In this document: positions 60,901 to 64,000 of the stretch, piece by piece
Layout: each line of letters begins with the position of its first letter
Numbering within the stretch: the first letter of the stretch is position 1
Source of the DNA: Sitta carolinensis
Lineage: Eukaryota; Chordata; Aves; Passeriformes; Sittidae
Direction: 5' to 3'
DNA: 64,000 nt
Assembly (NCBI GenBank): GCA_032173965.1
Contig: CM063290.1
Location: 7,527,501-7,591,500 of the forward strand
Notes under the pieces: generated by a model
Told to the model about the DNA's origin: nothing
What the model saw: the letters and a program-made list of their open reading frames with translations, nothing else
Databases searched by the model: none
Made by a program: the position numbers and the translations under genes

Positions 60901-63289
60901 TTCACTGTATCTTGGAGAAGAGGTAGTAAGGGAAACATTCTTCAGATGGCACAGGTTATTTTTGTACTTAACTTGGATAGTGCACATTACATCAGCCAGA
61001 GCTTTTCTGTAAAGGTCTGCCAAGTCCTAAATATTCAATAATCCCACTTCCTTCTCTTAAGATTGAAAAGGTAGTGACTCCCCTGGGAATGCATGTCATT
61101 TCAGCATTCCCATTGACTATGTATTCTGAAATGCTGCAGTCTGTTTGCTTAGTAATCCCCTTGTCTGTGTAAGTTGTTAGGGGTAACCAAAGGCAGCTGA
61201 TTACTTAATTGTATAAGGCAGGAAATGGGGTTCTTTCATTAGTTCCCATAATGTTCTTGAGAGCAACCAGTATTCTGCCTGACTGAGTTTTCGATCCTTT
61301 AATTCAAAAGATATACTTTCCCTTGGCATACTCAGTGACCCTTTATCCCGATAGGCTACTTACTGAATAAATTGAATATTTTAGTTTTAAAAAAGATGAA
61401 GCCTAAACTTTCTAAATAAAATAAAATGTTATATTTTATTCTAAGGCAAAATATGTCCCAACCAGAGATGAAATACAGCATGCAAGATCTTCATCCCACT
61501 TTGCATTTTTGTAAGATCATTGTGTTTTGTTTTTGTTTGTTTTGTTTTTGTGTGTTGCTTGGACTTAGGGGCCCAAATAGCAAAAGAAATATTGCTTTCA
61601 ACTTGTCACAGCTTTAAAGATTTGCTTTTATTCAATGTCTCATGCTTAGGAAGACCCTTCTCATACTAATGATTTGCTTTCTTTTGCTGAAATTACAGTA
61701 GAGAGCTTGGGACCAAATTCTGCTGTTTCTGTGTCCATGAGCAAATAGTTGTCAGAGGGCAGAGAGTTGCCAAGTCTGTGCTTTGCCGTGTGTGTAGGGG
61801 TATGTACAAAATCCTGGAGAGCCCCGGCAGGGGCAGTGGCTCAGGTGCGTTCCCATCTCCTGGCCCAAACACTCTCAGTGAGTGGGAGTGTGGAGCCGGC
61901 ACAGGGTATCTGCCCCTGCTACCCCTGTGAGTGTGAGCAGCCAGGGAAGACAGGTACAACTGCCACTTGGTCTTTAGGAATATCTACTTATCTCATTAAG
62001 GAAGAAACAGCAGGAATTCATAGTTTGTTGGTGTGGGGTCTTTTTTTCCTTCGGAAAAATCTAGCTTGAGTTTCCCGCAGTTGTACACATGTATTAGTGC
62101 CTTTTGTAACCTTTAAATAAAAATGTGTTAAATGTGGAAAGGAGGCTCTTATTGTTTCGGATGAGAAGGAACAGTTATCTCCATTACTAGCTTTCCAAAG
62201 AATTTCAGAGATATCTTTTCTGTGCCTTGTTGCAAATTCATTCTTTTCAGTACATTTGTATGTCCTGTGTTAGATGTTGGTGGAGAACAGAAGCAGCAGT
62301 TGTCCTTGGCTGCTGTTTCCCAGGTGTAAATGGCATTCCTGTAATTCTTGCTGGTTCAAATAGAAAAGCAATGGGGAAATCTGGGAGCTATCCGCATGGC
62401 TGTGGATAATCTCAATCCTAGGTGTCCCGTGGTTCATACTGCTCAGCAGTGAGTTGTTTGGGAAAAACAAACTCCAAGCCCCTTCTGCTCCAGATCCCTG
62501 CTCCACCACTCTGCCTTTCCCTGTTAGCCAGTGCTGGGGCTTGTCCAAACCAGATTCCAGTATTCTGTGTGCCTGCAGTGGTGCTTGATGTGACATAAGA
62601 CATTTTGGGCATTGGTTCAGGGAGGACCAGTGTTTCCTCCTTCTGTCACACATCACTCATAATACCTGTTTCTATCATTGAAGGGATATGTTGTATTCAT
62701 AAATTTGTAGACTTGTAAAGCATGAAAAACATAGCCTAATAAAATGTAAAATGTTGACTCTATAGGCATAAATATCCCTTGTAAGATATTTTCAAACCTT
62801 CTGGTCAGTTGGCCTGCTAGAGCAAAACCATGCAGGTGGGTGAGCTTTGCAAGATCATTTCAGGCAGAGATGAATACAGTTTGCACAGAGAAGCCTTAAT
62901 CACTGAGCAAAGGTGTTCTCCAAGTTTGGACTGACCTGGGAACAATCATGTCTGTGTGCTGTGTATCTTAGTGGATGTGGAAAAGGTGAAATGAACTGTG
63001 AAAATGTTTGCGAAACACAGAATTTCAGTGGAGTGTGGTGGCAATGCCCTTCTATTGAGCCTGTGTATTATTTTCCCTGGATTTGTAAGAGGACACTTCT
63101 GCTGGTCTTTGGCCCATATTGACAGAATGTAGAAGACAGGTCTGCAATGAGGTGTTTGCTTCGGATCTGATTTAAGGCTCATGCCAGTTGATGAAAATCA
63201 TCAAGTGGCTTTAGTATCCTTTATATAAACACAAGAACCAATTTTTTCTTAAAGAACATGTAGGGATGTCTAAAGGAGTAGGCACTGTA
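57901..63289. other. Intergenic DNA, no gene seen
   Basis: Chance open frames up to 128 codons, including a 119-codon minus-strand frame at 60,260-60,619 that has no domain. Tandem hairpin sequences lie at 60,671-60,710. No exon, RNA gene or further repeat family is supported. Confidence 0.5.
60671..60710. repeat. Two tandem hairpins sharing a TGAA loop
   Basis: AATCTCTC-TGAA-GAGAGATT (60,671-60,690) is followed by AATCTC-TGAA-GAGATT (60,695-60,710). Both are perfect inverted repeats, consistent with a local tandem duplication with a 2-bp change per arm. Confidence 0.85.
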
Positions 63290-63740
63290 GAACCACATGA
63301 ACACATTTAATTTGAGTCTAATAATTTCAAACAAATATGTGACTCCAAATTAATTGGAGGTTTCTGCTTCTAACTATAACATTTCTTATCATGTAAAGCA
63401 TTAAGGCAGCATAACATATACAAGACAAATATTAAACAAAGGTATTATAGATGGGAAATTCCTAATCTAGCTCACTGTGTTGGTACAGTGAAAGTTTCTT
63501 AATCCAATATCTGATGAAGGAACAAGGAGAGAATTAATTTACTGCACACTAATTACTGAGGAGTATGCACTGTATATACAGTGAAAGGCGCTGAAATGAA
63601 TACTTGATAAACAATATCTGGCAAATTAAAAATCTGAAATGTTAAATGAAATGCAAATTAAAAATCTGGACCGTTAAATTAATTGAATGCAAAAAATCCC
63701 TGACATTAACTATCATCAAGGGTCGAAGTTATATCAGCAA
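63290..63740. promoter_or_regulatory. Enhancer-like AT-rich segment with palindromes
   Basis: Dense in TTAATT-type cores. It contains an inverted repeat CTCCAA/TTGGAG (63,343-63,359), a perfect 16-bp palindrome CACTGTATATACAGTG (63,568-63,583) and a two-copy direct repeat with a 32-bp period (63,621-63,652 and from 63,653). Regulatory function is a guess from texture. Confidence 0.3.
63621..63684. repeat. Two-copy tandem repeat, 32-bp unit
   Basis: GCAAATTAAAAATCTG at 63,621 recurs at 63,653. The rest of the unit also matches partly (GTTAAAT in both), indicating a diverged tandem duplication. Confidence 0.8.
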
Positions 63741-64000
63741 AAGCAAAGCTATTCAGAGCTAAATCCTGCTTCTCTCTGTGATTTACTTGTTGTGAATGGG
63801 TGGGCACTAGAGGAGCCCCAAAGACACGGATGAATTTGCATACGTGAGGAGCAGTGCTTTCTGCCTGCTGTGCAAAATGCTGTCCTAGGAAATGATGGGA
63901 ATGCTTTGCACCTGAAAGATCTGTTTAAAGAGATGTGTCTCTTGGGTGCAGAAGAAATGTAATTCCTGTGTTGCAGTGCCTGTGCCAACTCCACTAAGCT
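63741..64000. other. Intergenic DNA to window end
   Basis: No gene, repeat family or RNA gene recognised. Confidence 0.5.

Noticed and set aside
62340..62360. GGTTCAAAT word as a tRNA B-box
   Set aside because: No A-box at the right distance and no cloverleaf can be drawn.
1..64000. Search for CRISPR arrays, operons, phage or bacterial genes
   Set aside because: The sequence has eukaryotic texture throughout: CpG islands, microsatellites, LTR-like DNA and no prokaryotic gene packing.

Overview
The window reads as vertebrate nuclear DNA, most likely from a bird. It is non-coding throughout as far as I can tell. I found no open frame that I recognise as a protein, no homeobox, zinc-finger, HMG or other domain signature, and no tRNA, rRNA or microRNA that I recognise. 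The longest open frames lie in CpG-rich or minisatellite DNA, where stop codons are rare, so I treat them as artefacts. The bird assignment rests on a low density of interspersed repeats, an LTR-like block of the avian ERV style, decayed SINE and other repeat relics of amniote type, and AT-rich DNA broken by sharp CpG islands. No single feature proves it.

Left part (1-10,750). Several CpG islands (about 690-2,620, 4,090-4,420, 7,980-8,800, 9,200-10,460) are separated by AT-rich DNA rich in TAATTA-type cores. The block ends in a compact segment (10,480-10,745) that looks like a conserved enhancer. Island clusters of this kind typically lie beside developmental transcription-factor genes, so a gene just left of position 1 is plausible but not shown. 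A CCAAT box and a TATA box near 6,233-6,290, with a second TATA-like box on the other strand, is the best promoter-like site.

Middle part (10,750-31,400). Mostly AT-rich intergenic DNA holding long A/T homopolymers, a perfect RFX X-box (13,327-13,340), a decayed amniote repeat (19,820-20,100), an LTR-like block (about 24,450-25,255) and a 16-copy GC-rich minisatellite with a 40-bp unit (28,550-29,203). A CpG island (30,040-30,480) and an enhancer-like segment (31,020-31,360) follow.

Right part (31,400-64,000). A gene desert with enhancer-like AT-rich islands (37,900-38,150, 40,430-41,150, 52,660-52,900, 63,290-63,740), one isolated CpG-rich segment with good splice-site dinucleotides (47,224-47,406), a MIR-like SINE relic (51,735-51,905), a second amniote repeat relic (57,440-57,900), and more long homopolymers.

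There is no operon-like or multi-gene system here. If the window has a function, it is most likely cis-regulatory. Conservation claims are judgements from sequence texture and would need alignment to other amniotes.
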